From Paramecium tetraurelia (Eukaryota > Ciliophora > Oligohymenophorea > Peniculida > Parameciidae), in assembly GCF_000165425.1 (NCBI RefSeq), contig NW_001799144.1, positions 376,386 through 440,385 of the forward strand: a DNA stretch of 64,000 nucleotides. Reading direction: 5' to 3'. Under the pieces are notes generated by a model. That model worked only from the letters and a program-made list of their open reading frames with translations, was not told where the DNA came from and made no database searches. Shown here one piece after another: positions 22,759 through 34,582 of the stretch; positions within the stretch are counted from its first letter, which is position 1, and each line of letters starts with the position of its first letter. A program made the position numbers and the translations under genes.

Positions 22759-24455
22759 TCAATCCCATAATTTAAGTACTCCATCCCATCCACAAGTAAC
22801 AACCTTGCTTGGTTCAATAGGATGCCATTCAACACCGATGCATACATTATCATGAGCCTAATTATTATAAATGAAATAGTTACTTAGATAGTTCTATAGC
22901 TTTTAGCTGTTTTCCAATCCCAAAAAAAGACTCTACCTTCTGAGTCACCAGAGGCTAAGAATTGCCCGTCTGCTGAAAATGTAACACCACATGCATATCC
23001 TGCAGAAACATGTCCTTTAAAGTTCTTCTTTCTATTCATTCTGAAATTTCCAGCTTTGGTGTCATAAACAATGATCTTAATTATAATGATAAATAGATAC
23101 CAAATTATTACTTTACTATCCAACCCAATTAAGTCCAGATGGATTAACAGCAGTAGCAGTTACTGCATGCATTTCAGGATCACTGATATGTTTTATAACA
23201 ACAGGGATGCCAAATTCCCAGATGAATAGTTTTTTGTCATCTGAACTGGAAACAAATTTTCTATTTTAATTAAAATATGTGATTGTGTTAATGGCTTGTA
23301 AATGTTCATCATATACTAATGTTTATTGTCCACTTCTGATATCAAACTATTTTATTCTTTTATCTGATGATCCTAACAAAAATGAATGTTGTTTAGCTGG
23401 ATCTGGATTTAGTCTTACACAATAAGGGAAATGTTATAGATTAATTGTTTGAGTGACTTTGCCATATTCTGTATCCCAAACTAGAATCTTCTTATCATAG
23501 GCAGCTGACAAAAATGTCCTACCATCATTGGAGAAGTTGAGATCTCTTAGTGCTCCTTAATGACCATAATATGTTCTAACACATTATTTGTTACCAATAA
23601 TATCCCACATCTTAATTTTATTGTCTAAACTACCACTCAACATGAGATGACCAAATTTGGGAAAGAATTTAATTACTTATACACCCTTAGTGTGACCATG
23701 AAATGTTTAGATGCATCTTTTTGGGATATAACATGTGTGATCAACATATTTTAATTCAGGTGGAGGTGCAATGAATTATCTTCCTCCAAATTACTCTGTT
23801 TAACTTACATGTTATTCCATATAAGGCACAAAGTTTTCTTCTTATTTTTTTGATTCATCTATTTTTTATTTTCTCTATTCTTCCAATTGATCTAACAATT
23901 ATTATTATTCTTCATTCATTTATATGTTTTCAAATTATTCATCCTATTGTCCTGCCCAAGGTCCCATAAACTCTCCTTTGGATGGATCATTAGCCTTCAC
24001 TCTATTACATTTTAATTCTTATTATTTCAATTTGTCTTCTTTGTGCATACCTGCAAGTACATTTTTACTAAAAAGTGGATCTGCTGCATCTACATCATAA
24101 CCTTCTTTCATTAAACTAGATAATTGCTCTTATTTTTAATTACATGCTATCACTCTTCTATTCCTTTCTAATTTAAATTCATCATTATACCATTGGGATC
24201 AACTGCAAAACCATACACATTGAATTTATGAAATTACTCTTCAAACACTGCATCATTGTAATATATTGATTCTACATTTCCTGTTAAATGATTCTTTTTC
24301 TATCCAAGGAAATTATATGTTTTTGATAATTCAAGTGCTTTCTCCTCCTCCTTCTTCTTTACCAGATGTGAACAATCAACCTCAGGATTCACCAATATAG
24401 ACTTTGGCTTGTTGTCCATGATCTATTGCTCATCATCACTATAATCCACTAACAT
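22759..24455 (-). CDS. Pre-mRNA splicing factor PRP17/CDC40
   Basis: The product is 540 aa after introns 24168-24190 (23), 23076-23100 (25, acceptor AAG) and 22858-22883 (26 nt). The N-terminal part has the PRP17 blocks: [31 protein letters not shown] and [17 protein letters not shown]. Seven WD40 repeats follow, including [52 protein letters not shown] and the closing [11 protein letters not shown] directly before TGA. PRP17 is a spliceosome component acting at the second catalytic step. That role is fitting in a genome full of very short introns. The start ATG at 24455-24453 follows an A/T-rich leader. Confidence 0.93.
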
Positions 24456-24552
24456 TATTAATTAATTATTTAATTAATTATCTTCTATCTTTATGATAAA
24501 TTAATAAGTTAACTCTACAAAAACAGAACCAGTATAAAATAATTATGATTAA

Positions 24553-27500
24553 ATGAGAGGTAGTGTGTATGTCATAATTAGGCCCATTTTAATATACGCC
24601 ATTTACGATAAACCATCCAGGACAACCAGATGATGATTACTCGGTTAAAGACCCAACTGTAAAGACATTAGATCGATCTAAATAGTGTTTATCCCCCTAT
24701 AATGTCAATCATGAGGTTTCCTTCTTATTTACATTTCTCAGATCTCCAATGAAAGGATTTCCTTTATCTAAGATTCCAATAGCATTCAATTATTGCCATT
24801 CAACCTAAAAACTCTAGAGACCGCTAAAGCATTTTAAAACAATAGGAAACTCAAAACAAAATATGCAGAACTTTTCCAAAGCAATTTTAAATTGAGCGAA
24901 AAAGCAAAGAAATTTTCGTATATTTTTGACTTGGCTGAATCAGACAATACTCTATAAAGTATAAAATGTCGAAAGTTTTAGTTGTATTGAAGCCGACCTC
25001 AAAATTACTCAAATATTGGAGTCTCTTATATCTATTGATAATGATCATTCAGATTATCATCATCCCTCTTTAAATCGAACCCTTCTTTGTGTTATTTCTT
25101 ATACTCAAAGTCATAGATGCCCTCTTGAACTCGATCTCAACATTTGCAATCAACGGAGAGATCGAAACTCAACTAACAGCCATCATAAATCATTATTGCA
25201 AATCATAATTGGTTTTTGACCTAGTAAAACAAATATATATTCAAAATATAGATTTTTCTTGGTTCCTTGCTATTTTAACAGAACTACTGGAGTATAATTA
25301 TCAATCTGCTGAGTAACATCCCGAGACTGATATAAATCTAAAAGCAAGTCTAATTGTAAATATCGATATTAAATAGTAATAGTGAATATAATATTTTTAA
25401 TTCTTTCTCGCTTTTAAGTATTTTGATAACAAAAGCGATTTTACTGACCCACGTTCTAACATGTTTTTGGCTATTTAACCTGCTAATTGGAAATGAGGAC
25501 TCCTTCTTAGAATAGTATTTGCATTCCTTATATTATGTACTCAGCATCATGACTTTCAATTCAGTCGTAATTGATACGAGTGATCAACAAAACATCATTG
25601 TATATAGTGTCATCTCATTGTTCTCTCTCATTTGCTTCTCCTACTTCTTAGCCAAAATGCTAACAATTTTTAGGGATGATGAATTAGATTAGTAATTGAG
25701 TGAATTCATGACTCAAAACAACCTAGACTCAACTCTCAAACAAAAAATAATTAGTCATCTACTTTATTAACCAAAATACCTTCATGATAGATTTATTTCA
25801 CAATTGTCTAGTAATTTAATTTAGGAATACAAAATCAGTCAAAGATCCAAATTAATAAACTAGTATTTTAAATACTTTAATTAAAATACGATTTAATCAA
25901 TTATTGATAATAGCTATGAAATTGTATGTTAGCCTAATTAAACTATAATTTAAGAGGGTACCTTGGATGATTGCTCATTGTATTTCATCCTAGAAGGCTC
26001 AGTGTGTTTGAAATCGAGGACTAATATAAAGTTACAGATTTTGAAATAAAACAATTCATTTGGAGAAATAGGATTTTATACTCAAAAACCACGCAATTTC
26101 ACTATTCAAAGTGATGGAGTAACTAGACTTTTGAAAATAGAACGAACAACATTCTTATCCTGTTTAAGCTTCAATGACAAAGTACAATTAAACTGATAAT
26201 ATTGTTTAGTAATTGTTTTATCAATAGAGAGATAAAATATTATTCAATCAAGGTTTACCAATTAAATGTGCATGTTGTTAAAAGGATGATCACATCATCA
26301 CAAGATGTCCATTGTTGACTTATAAACCAAATTAAAGTTTAATTTTATAAAAGTTTATTTTTCCACACAAATAAAGCAGAAAATAATGTAATTATTCCAT
26401 CTCTAATTAAATAGATAAGCGAAGTTACTTTAAAGATATGAGAGCATTAAATTTTTATTAATGTGCATCTCAATACGAGGTGGCATTTTTAAAATTATTC
26501 TCAGATCAATTACAATAATCATAACTTAGCCAATCTCAATTGCCTTATGATGATTTTGCTGTTCGTGATTCTAATGTAAGTGCTCGGAGTTTAACGAAAT
26601 TCAGCAGAGACAGATCTGTTGTCAAATCCACTTCTTTCATGAAGTAACAATCTGGCTATGAATAACAATCCATGCCCAACAACACCGATAATTTATTGTA
26701 ATCATAAACATCATTTCAAGCCCTAATTTTGATTAAGATAACGAATTTCAAATCATAAACAACAACCAAGATAAAAAGTATGACGAATTCGAATCCTTAA
26801 TAAGAACTGATCAACAAAAAAGAACCTTTGCCACTGCTGGATTTGGATCTCAAAGCTTGGCTGCTTCCAATAAAGATTTAACTTAAAAATCTTTAAACAT
26901 CATTTTGGAAAATGAAGACTCTGACAGTATCTCAGAACCCAAATCTAAATCAGTAGAGGAAGAGAACGTTGTTGATTCACCTCAAGATAAATTTGAGAGG
27001 AAGAATATTGATCCAAAATTAACATTCAATTACAATTTTGAAACTCAAATGAATGAACTTCAAAAGTAAAATTAAAGTCATCCACGTTTATCTCGTCTAG
27101 GATCTGGTTCTATTCGATAATAAAGCTCAAGAAATAGTACATATAAATATCCAGATGTAATAAGTTAACGTTAAAATTCTTCCAGATCATTAACTTACAG
27201 TCCAATCCCATCTAATAGTTAAATAAAGTCAGGAATGCCATCCTCTAAATAGCATAGAAAGTCTACATTCTCTTTCCCCCAAAAATTAGTCTAATAAACT
27301 CGTTAAGTTGATACTACTAATCTTGATGATAGTAGAAGTTAATAGCAAAGACATTCAATTAGAAAAATATCAACTAAAACTGGAACAAAGGTTTCTATTA
27401 TCCCCTCCTGTTTCTAGCCTTTCAGCAACGTGGATGTATTCATTACTAATTATTTAAGTTACCTCTCTACGCTAATAATTCTTTTGGATTAAATAATTTT

Positions 27501-27728
27501 GATGCTATGTATTCATTTGACTACTACCTGCCTCACAATAATTATGAAATTACAATATACAAGTATTTATTAGGTAATATCTTAAGGGCTAATAAATTTA
27601 GATATATCAGAGAAATATATCTTTCAAAGTATTTAAATGACTATCATCTATCAAACATGATTTAACTATTAAAATAAAAAAGATTGAAAACAATGAAAAC
27701 TTATACAAGTTAAAAAAAGTTAGGGTGA
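24553..27728 (+). CDS. Cyclic-nucleotide-binding K+ channel-like protein (EAG/CNG/HCN class), atypical pore
   Basis: The product is about 1000 aa after seven introns (24560-24581, 24716-24741, 24959-24981, 25224-25251, 26182-26209, 26698-26720, 27436-27458). Two of these end in AAG; together they restore one continuous frame. Order: a cytoplasmic N-terminus; S1 onward (YWSLLYLLIMIIQIIIIPL); a weakly basic S4-like segment (NIPRLIQIQKQVQL); S5 (ILLTHVLTCFWLF); and a pore region LHSLYYVLSIMTFNSVVID that lacks the usual GYG/GFG filter. S6 comes next, then a C-linker and a cyclic-nucleotide-binding domain (NNSFGEIGFYTQKPRNFTI). A Cys/His motif, KCACCQKDDHIITRCP, follows, then a long Ser/Gln-rich tail. 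Paramecium has many such channels governing ciliary beating. Ion selectivity of this one is uncertain. Confidence 0.85.
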
Positions 27729-27953
27729 TGAGAATCAAATACTTAAATTAATTATTAAATTTATATATTTTCATTTATTGCTACATAACTTAAATTATAA
27801 AACTGTAAGTTTTGAAAAATCCTTTAAAATGTTTTAAATTTTATTAAGAGCTGTTTGCGTTTTGTGTTTACTCTAATGTATTTTTTAATTTGAGATAATA
27901 AATATGAATTATTTAAGTATCAAACATTTTATTAGTTAACTTTAAATCCAAAA

Positions 27954-28274
27954 ATGGGGTGTAACGTTTAGAAAATGAAGATTTAACCAAACAAACATAT
28001 TCAAACTTCCTAAAAATTATATGAAAGTGCTTTTATTGTTTATGAAAATCAAGGCTCAATTAATAAGAAAAAATGTGATATTAAAGAAACAGATGATTTG
28101 ATGGCCCAAGAAACACAAATCAGCAGAAGACTTCAAGGGATGGTCAATGATGATGAACTCCAAAATTTCATCAATAGAAAATATAACATCCCATCGAGCC
28201 CTTTTAGATATATCAAAAAGTTCACTATATAAAGAAAAACCTAGTCTTTGATGAACAGCCCAAGAAAATTATGA
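27954..28274 (+). CDS. Small protein with N-myristoylation-type start (MGC), 106 aa
   Basis: A single exon from ATG 27954 to TGA 28272-28274. The protein begins MGCNVQKMK: Gly2 suits N-myristoylation and Cys3 palmitoylation, so attachment to a membrane is predicted. The rest is hydrophilic, with a short motif DDLMAQETQISRRLQG and a basic Ser/Pro tail (SSPFRYIKKF; SLMNSPRKL). No family was recognised. It is the first of three MGC-starting small genes in a row on the same strand, just downstream of the channel gene. Confidence 0.6.
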
Positions 28275-28834
28275 ATTTAATTACATCTATCTTCTTTTTA
28301 TTACTAATACATATTCGATATCATTGAAATATATAAAGATAAGACACTAAATATTCTCACTCGACAAAAATTAATATTCGAATTTCGTATCAAGGAGTTG
28401 TTTACCAATTCTGTCATAGGAATATTAATAGAGAGAATATCAATTCAGGTTTTGAATGAATTCTCAAATCTTCTCATCATAAAATAGTGTTAGAATTTAA
28501 GTTTTATGGGGTATTCTTCAAAGAAACAACACCAGTTTTAATTTTGCATTGCTGATTGAGAAGATTTAACAAATTTCTTGCAATTTTGTATATTATTTTT
28601 TGTTTCTCTTTTGTTTTCTCATTATAAGTAGGTTATCTTGCAATGATTTTGATGAATTACAACCTATTAATAAATCAATATTAAATTAAATAATAAAATA
28701 TAAAAAAATTCATTTAAAGACTCATCAATAATTATTAATTGAAATCTTAAAATTAGCATAGTTTATAAAGCTTTGATTATATGTACTAAGTATTTGAAAT
28801 ATATTTATATTAATTTAAAAAGATTTTACTTCTA

Positions 28835-29029
28835 ATGGGTTGTTGTGCTAATAAATAATAATCAAAGAATGTTTTAGAGACAAATGAGAATCAATTTAAG
28901 TCAAAAACTGAAGATTCAAAGGCTGAACTTAAATAATTTAGAATCAATAAAAATCCTATACTTTAAAGAAGAGCCAGTTAGAAAAGCCCTCTAACTAATC
29001 ATGAGTCCTTTCTGACTAGAAATGCTTGA
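28835..29029 (+). CDS. Small protein with N-myristoylation-type start (MGCC), 64 aa
   Basis: A single exon with TGA at 29027-29029. It starts MGCCANKQQ, a dual-acylation pattern (Gly2 plus Cys3/Cys4). The body is polar (Lys, Asn, Gln, Ser) and ends RRASQKSPLTNHESFLTRNA. It is short, so the coding call depends on the shared start pattern with its two neighbours and on the absence of TGA. Confidence 0.5.
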
Positions 29030-29540
29030 ATGCTTTACTTTTGTGTTGATTTATGTTCGTATAAATAATGATAATCCTTAAATTTGATTCATTTAAAACT
29101 AAATATATAATCAATTATGGTGAGCTAACTCCTACAGAACCTTGGGCGTCAAATAAAGAAGAAGCAGTAATATACTTAGATATCTCATAAGAATTATGAA
29201 TTGAGTATAATATAATTTATAAAATTATTGATCCAAATTTCGAAAGAAGTTAGAAAGTATTAAAAGTAAAATTGTAGATCATAATGTCAAGGAAAATGAA
29301 ACGGTATATTTTGTCTTGAGAATAAAAATAAACTGCAAGCATTAGCGAAATTTTGAATAAAGTTCTGAATTCTAATAATAATATAACTAATTTTATTTTA
29401 ATCATTAATATATATTTATATATAAGTATGTTTCTCAGTATAATTAAGATAATCCTAAATTGATGAATAATTAGTTATATATAAATCTAATTCGGTTCAT
29501 TTATTCATATATAAATAAATAAAAATCATTTTTATTACTT

Positions 29541-29843
29541 ATGGGATGTGTTAGTTAAAAATAAAGTCAGGCGTAACAGCAAAATAAATGTAGATTCCAA
29601 AGCTCCTCTTTTTCCAACGTTCATCAGAATAAAAAATTAAATATCGAATCCCCTTATATACCAGACAATAATACACCTATATTATAGTGTCGGTCCATTG
29701 ATATAACCAAAGATGAAGAATTTATTTTAAAAAGAGACAAGAAATTTATTGTTTCGAATCAGGAATCGCCTACTACAACCCCAAAATTTAATTAATAGAA
29801 TTTAGTGAACATTGGACAAAGAAAAAATTTCAGAGTGATGTGA
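29541..29843 (+). CDS. Small protein with N-myristoylation-type start (MGC), 100 aa
   Basis: A single exon with TGA at 29841-29843. It starts MGCVSQKQSQ, again Gly2-Cys3. The middle has short Pro/Asp segments (SPYIPDNNTPIL) and a charged block, DITKDEEFILKRDKKFIV. The tail is basic. No known domain is present. Similar length, start and direction link it to the two genes before it, although beyond the start the sequences have little visible similarity. Confidence 0.55.
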
Positions 29844-30690
29844 AGCCATTTTACTAAAATATGAAGAATTCATAATTTTTGTTGAAAATATAAATATTGT
29901 TAACTAAACTTAGATTTCCAGTCTTTTAAGTTGTCTATTCTTTAGAAATATCACTCATCTACTTGTTACAGGAATTGATATAGATATTATGATAATAGCT
30001 CTCTCATTTGTTCCTATATAAAAAACATTTGATATTTTTTAATAAAAAAATCTTCATAATACAAATCATTATATAATAATAATTAAGTTAATTAACAATT
30101 ATCTTACTTAAAGAATATTCATGATTGTGCGTATTTCAGACTCAAATTCATTATCAATACAGATATTGGTAAAGTTATGATATTTATATTGAAACTAAAA
30201 TTATAGTTAAGAAGAAAAAAGTTGTTAATTCTTGAATTCGATTTAATAAGCAACTTGAAAAAGAACTATTGACTTAATATTTTTCTTTAATTTCTGAGAA
30301 ATAATAAAGGGACATCATTTATATATTAAAATAATTGTAAAACTTTTAATGTAACTAAGGATATTAAATGTTCCATTTCGTAAAGGAATATAGTCAAGTA
30401 AGTTTATAACCTTATTCAACTATTTCGAATCTTTGGAGGAAAAACAATAGAGGAAAATACTAAATACTTGGATATCAATAATAAAATCAACTATAAATAT
30501 TGGGTCTATATATCTGATTCACAAAAAAAACTAAAACAGGATTAATCATTTTAAATTTTGGATCATATTTAGCTGTTAAAATACTAAAAAGTAATAAAGG
30601 TTGAGAAGAGGATAAATTCTTTAAATGATATTAATTTTGATCGTATTATGAGTAAAAGATTTGTAGGGAAAATTAAACATTCACTTCTTT
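29844..30690. other. AT-rich stretch, no gene recognised
   Basis: Open stretches occur by chance because only TGA stops. A few short peptide-like runs near 30420-30520 have no start or partner exon. It contains the 3' flank of the minus-strand protease gene. Confidence 0.45.
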
Positions 30691-32503
30691 TCATAGTTAT
30701 TCATAAAAAATTATATAAGCACCCTTGTCTGAGAGATGTTGATTATTTTTATCTTTAGTTACAATTTTATCATCGAAATGATACCAAGAGTATTATCTTT
30801 AAGCATATGCTACGTAATGGCCTCCATTTAATTATCCCATATGTGAGATCACACCCTTCAAAGTATATTTTGTCTACTCAACATTTTCTGCACAAAACCT
30901 AAAGATTAAATAAAATAATACTCTTTGATATCGAGAATTTCTGGATAAGTTACTTCATCAGTAATCTTTTAGCTCTTAGGGAATTAAGTAAAGCGTTTAA
31001 GATGCAAAATAAGATATTTTGGAGTCTAAGTGATTTGAATCTTCCTTAGAACAGATTTATTGACAAATTGGCATTTATCACATTTCCAAGCATCATTGAT
31101 CTACTCTTCCTTAAAATAAGTCTAGAGACAATCTTATAATTTGAATTCTCTTGGAATGTAATACTTTGATAAAGGAAGATTCAAATCTAAAATAGGATCA
31201 AAGCCTTCGCTAATCTCTTTACATTTTAAACAATGTGATTTACTGGCTATCTAACCAGCAAACAAACTGGTTATTATATCAGGATTTCTAGTTTTGTAAA
31301 CATCCCAAGCTTCTTATGCATTTTGAAACTCTTCCTTTTAATATTTATTCTTTCCAACTAGTTCTTGTTAAATTTCAGACAAGAGATACAACAAGAATTC
31401 GTGAGCATCTTGCTACTATGAATATTTAAATTTATTTAAGCACATCGTTTAAAGCTTCTCCACAGAGATAGCTGATCCAGGGATAGAATTCTGTACAATC
31501 CTTAACAAATCTTGATAAGCCATTGTAAATTTCTTATTTTATTACTTTGACTATTTTAATAATGAATCATTTAATTCTCTAATGCTTAAAAGAAATTGTA
31601 GAGCTGAGTTCATGTAACAGTAATATTTTGGATTTTGGAGACCTACACAAGGAAGTTCGTAGAGTTTGGGTTGTATTTTTATTGAATTAGTTTTCTAAGG
31701 ATTTGATCTTCTAGTGGTGTTTGTATTTGGAGATTTTTCTGAATCCTCCATGTTATTGTATTCTAACTTTGCGATGTCGATTAGAGGTTCAATTGAAATT
31801 TTGGTAGTATTAGCTGTATGGGAAGTAACGTTAGTTTGACCATCATTGATAATATCGGGAGACATCACAGGTTTTTCCATTTCGATCATTATCTTTGGTC
31901 CTCCACCATATAAGAGATGTATAAATGTCCATGATCTCTCATTTAAAAGCACGTAATGTCTATCTGGTTATACACCAGGAAGAAGTTGAGAATCCTTTTC
32001 AGATTTAATTATGATTAGTTCCTTTTGAGCATTCTCTTAAGTCAACAATTTGGAGTTATTAATTTTTTTTGGCACTTCCTAAATCCTTCTTTCCAAGAAT
32101 GTTGTATAATTCACAGCCCACCTGAACTCTGCAAAATAAATGGTTGGTAAATCCTCTTCAATCAAAGAGGTTACGAATGATTTTTCTATATCAATGCTAA
32201 GTAACTTAAATATAATATATACCTCAAGTTAAGTTTGCCTTCCTCTCGGTATGCCTTAATTCTGTTAACTATGTTTTCAATCTCTTGAAGCTTTTTATTT
32301 TTTTAACTCGAATCCATAATTAGTGATTTATTTGTGGTCTCTTAGACTGGTTCCTTCTGCATTTGTTCTTCACACTTGCTCTGCTTAATTGATTCAACAT
32401 CCGAATTTGCTGTAGTCGACGTGTTTTTTTGAGATCTAATAAGATTATTTAGACACATTGCTTACTTCTCTTATTTAGGCTTGGTATTGCAGCAAATAAA
32501 CAT
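30691..32503 (-). CDS. Ubiquitin-specific protease (USP family) with DUSP-like domain
   Basis: The product is about 587 aa after introns 32197-32222 (26 nt) and 30899-30921 (23 nt). The enzyme removes ubiquitin from proteins. A DUSP-like domain contains YVLLNERSWTFIHLLYGGGP. The catalytic domain then starts GLQNPKYYCYMNSALQF, where Cys is the nucleophile. It has QQDAHEFLLYLL, zinc-binding CxxC pairs (HCLKCKEI; WKCDKCQF) and HLKRF. The His/Asp end is NGGHYVAYA then WYHFDD, finishing AYIIFYEQL. The Cys box is unusual: family members usually read GLxNLGNTCYMN, here the LGNT part is PKYY. The Asn at the fourth position, which helps form the oxyanion hole, is kept. The start MFICCNTKPK is the first ATG in frame. 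Confidence 0.88.
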
Positions 32504-32776
32504 AAATTTTTTATTTAATATCTATCTATAATTTTGAAATCAATTAAAAATTCTGTTGTTAATCTGCAATGGATTAACAATTAGTTCAAAGTGTACTTAA
32601 TAATTTAATGAATAATGTTGTTTTAATTAGACTGGTAAAATATAAATTTTTAAATAATCTCATCCTCAAAATTAATATTAATTCAGAATTTCCTATAATT
32701 CTTACCTAAACATTAAGAGTAATAATTACTTAATGAGAACTCAAAATAATTATAATTAATTTATAAATATATATTA

Positions 32777-33631
32777 ATGCTCCCAGACACAAACGAATAG
32801 CCTTAATCAATCGAGGAGTATGGAGGATTTCCAGGATCCAAATCATTTTCGATCTTAGGACTTTTGACTTTAGCTCTGGTTTATGCAAAGATGACAGTCC
32901 ACTTTTATGTCAAGTGGACACTCATCTTGAGTCCTATGATTTTCTTTTTTGCCTATAAATTTCTGAAGAGCATATACAACATTAGCTAGTAATCCCGTAA
33001 GGATAAGAATTTAAGTCTCAAGCAAAGGAAAATTATTATGTTATGGAATTTATGTTAATTGTTAATCACAGCACCTTTGGCAGTGTCCACATTTTATTTG
33101 GGAGATCTAATCGAAAAGGCTATTCAATAATAAGATATAGCTGAACCTCTAATGCACTTATTTGCATGCTTTGCATTCACTTTATTAGTATATTTGCTAT
33201 ATTCATTAAGTTCATAAAAAGAAACATCTTAAAATCAATCAAGCAATAAAAGCATTTTATTAAACTTTGTATTATCAATGTTTGGTAATTCAGTCAGCTT
33301 TTGTGCTGGAGGAGTTTGTAATTCATTTTACATCTCAACACTCTCTGCATTTTTTTCAGCCTTCGGAATTCCAATCACTCAATACCTACATTATTTAAAC
33401 TATCTATGTATTATCCTACTAGCCTTTTCTCTATTGTCATTATATTCAGTTAAAGAATCAATACTTTATGCTCCCTTTTTGATGACCCTAATTGGTTCAA
33501 GTTTAATTGTAAATGATATGTTTTTTTATAAATTGCCATATGCACTTTGGATTGGAAATGGGATGATTATTGGATCAGCATTTTGGAATTCGAAATTGAA
33601 TTAATTCAGCTTCTTTAAGAGGAAGAAATGA
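32777..33631 (+). CDS. Multi-pass membrane protein, 284 aa, unknown function
   Basis: A single exon with TGA at 33629-33631. Roughly seven hydrophobic segments are seen, for example SILGLLTLALVYA, LILSPMIFFFAY, LLITAPLAVSTFYL, LFACFAFTLLVYLLYSL, YLCIILLAFSLLSLY and FLMTLIGSSLIV. The N-terminus is short and acidic; the C-terminus is short and basic (SFFKRKK), resembling a dilysine ER-retrieval signal (KxKxx or KKxx), though not an exact match. A Cys/Gly patch (SFCAGGVCNSF) lies between segments. The family was not recognised; a small transporter or ER membrane protein is possible. Confidence 0.7.
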
Positions 33632-33699
33632 CATTGTTTGTTTATGATTTCTATATTTGTTTTATATAGTAATAATTAGAATCTCATAAAATTATATTA

Positions 33700-34063
33700 A
33701 TGGCAAGAAAAAATAATAAACAAAAAAAGAAGGCCCAACATGCATTTATATTATAAAAGGAATAGGAAGAATAAAAGAAAAGAGAATTGAAATAATAGAA
33801 AAAATAAGAGAAAGAAGAGAATAAATGGATTGATGATTTGGATGATCTGGAAATTGATTCTGAAGAACATGTTTTTGGATTGAAAAAGAAAATTAAAAAA
33901 GACAAAAAGAACAAGAAAACAAAGAAAGAAGTATTCAATCCTTTAAATTTAGAAAAAAGTAATTAAAAAACCAGAAAGTAGAGTTGATGCTGCTCGAAGA
34001 AAAAAGAGAGAAAGAAAAGCAAGGAAACACCCTACTAGTTATTCTAAAGATATTGAAATGTGA
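33700..34063 (+). CDS. Small Lys-rich protein, 113 aa
   Basis: One intron, 33931-33952 (22 nt, GTATT...TTTAG), is needed to avoid TGA and gives the C-terminus RVDAARRKKRERKARKHP. The protein is extremely rich in Lys, Gln and Glu, with a conserved-looking centre, KWIDDLDDLEIDSEEHVFGL, and a basic tail ending SYSKDIEM. The two basic blocks look like nuclear or nucleolar localisation signals. The function is unknown; a role in ribosome biogenesis is a guess from composition only. Confidence 0.65.
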
Positions 34064-34101
34064 CAATCATTCTAATCATAACATAATAAATTAATTATCA
34101 T

Positions 34102-34504
34102 TCACTTTTTCACAGCTTCTAACCTCCATAACAAGTGATCACTTATCGATATTCTTGTGTTATTCTCTACTAACATATCCCAATCTGATTTCTTCTCATT
34201 GATATATGGTACCCAAATCCTTCCCTTCAAAGGTTCATTCGGGTTATCAATTTCTATTCCTAGTACTTTTAGAATTCGAAGCAGTACCATCTAATTTTTA
34301 AATGTAATAGTGAAACCGATCATCAGCAGTATCATAAACTGAGATAAAATTACCATCACATTTGTCAGAGACTTTCTCACTAAAACATATTCCATTCATA
34401 ACATTCATTATAAGATCACTCTTCTATTTCTCATCAAAGTATTTAAATTGCTTTTCAGTCCTATTATCAGGATGCTGAATTCGGATAACAAAACCTTGTT
34501 TCAT
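34102..34504 (-). CDS. Small hypothetical protein, 124 aa
   Basis: The frame starts at ATG 34504-34502 and ends at TGA 34104-34102. An intron at 34260-34287 (28 nt) joins HYYIQKLDG to IEIDNPNEPLKG. The protein has a compact mixed alpha/beta look (GFVIRIQHPDN; FISVYDTADDRFHYYIQKL; RIWVPYINEKKSDWDML), with no signal peptide or metal motif. No family was recognised. It converges on the Lys-rich gene, 38 bp away. Confidence 0.65.
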
Positions 34505-34582
34505 GTCTTCTAACTTTTTTAATAGAAATCAAACTCATTACTTTTTTATTTCCATTTGATTTTACGCATCCCATTTATTTTA

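Noticed and set aside
25220-25400. Frameshift in the channel gene before the S4 region
   Set aside because: A normal 28-nt intron at 25224-25251 restores one frame through S4 and S5; no shift is needed.
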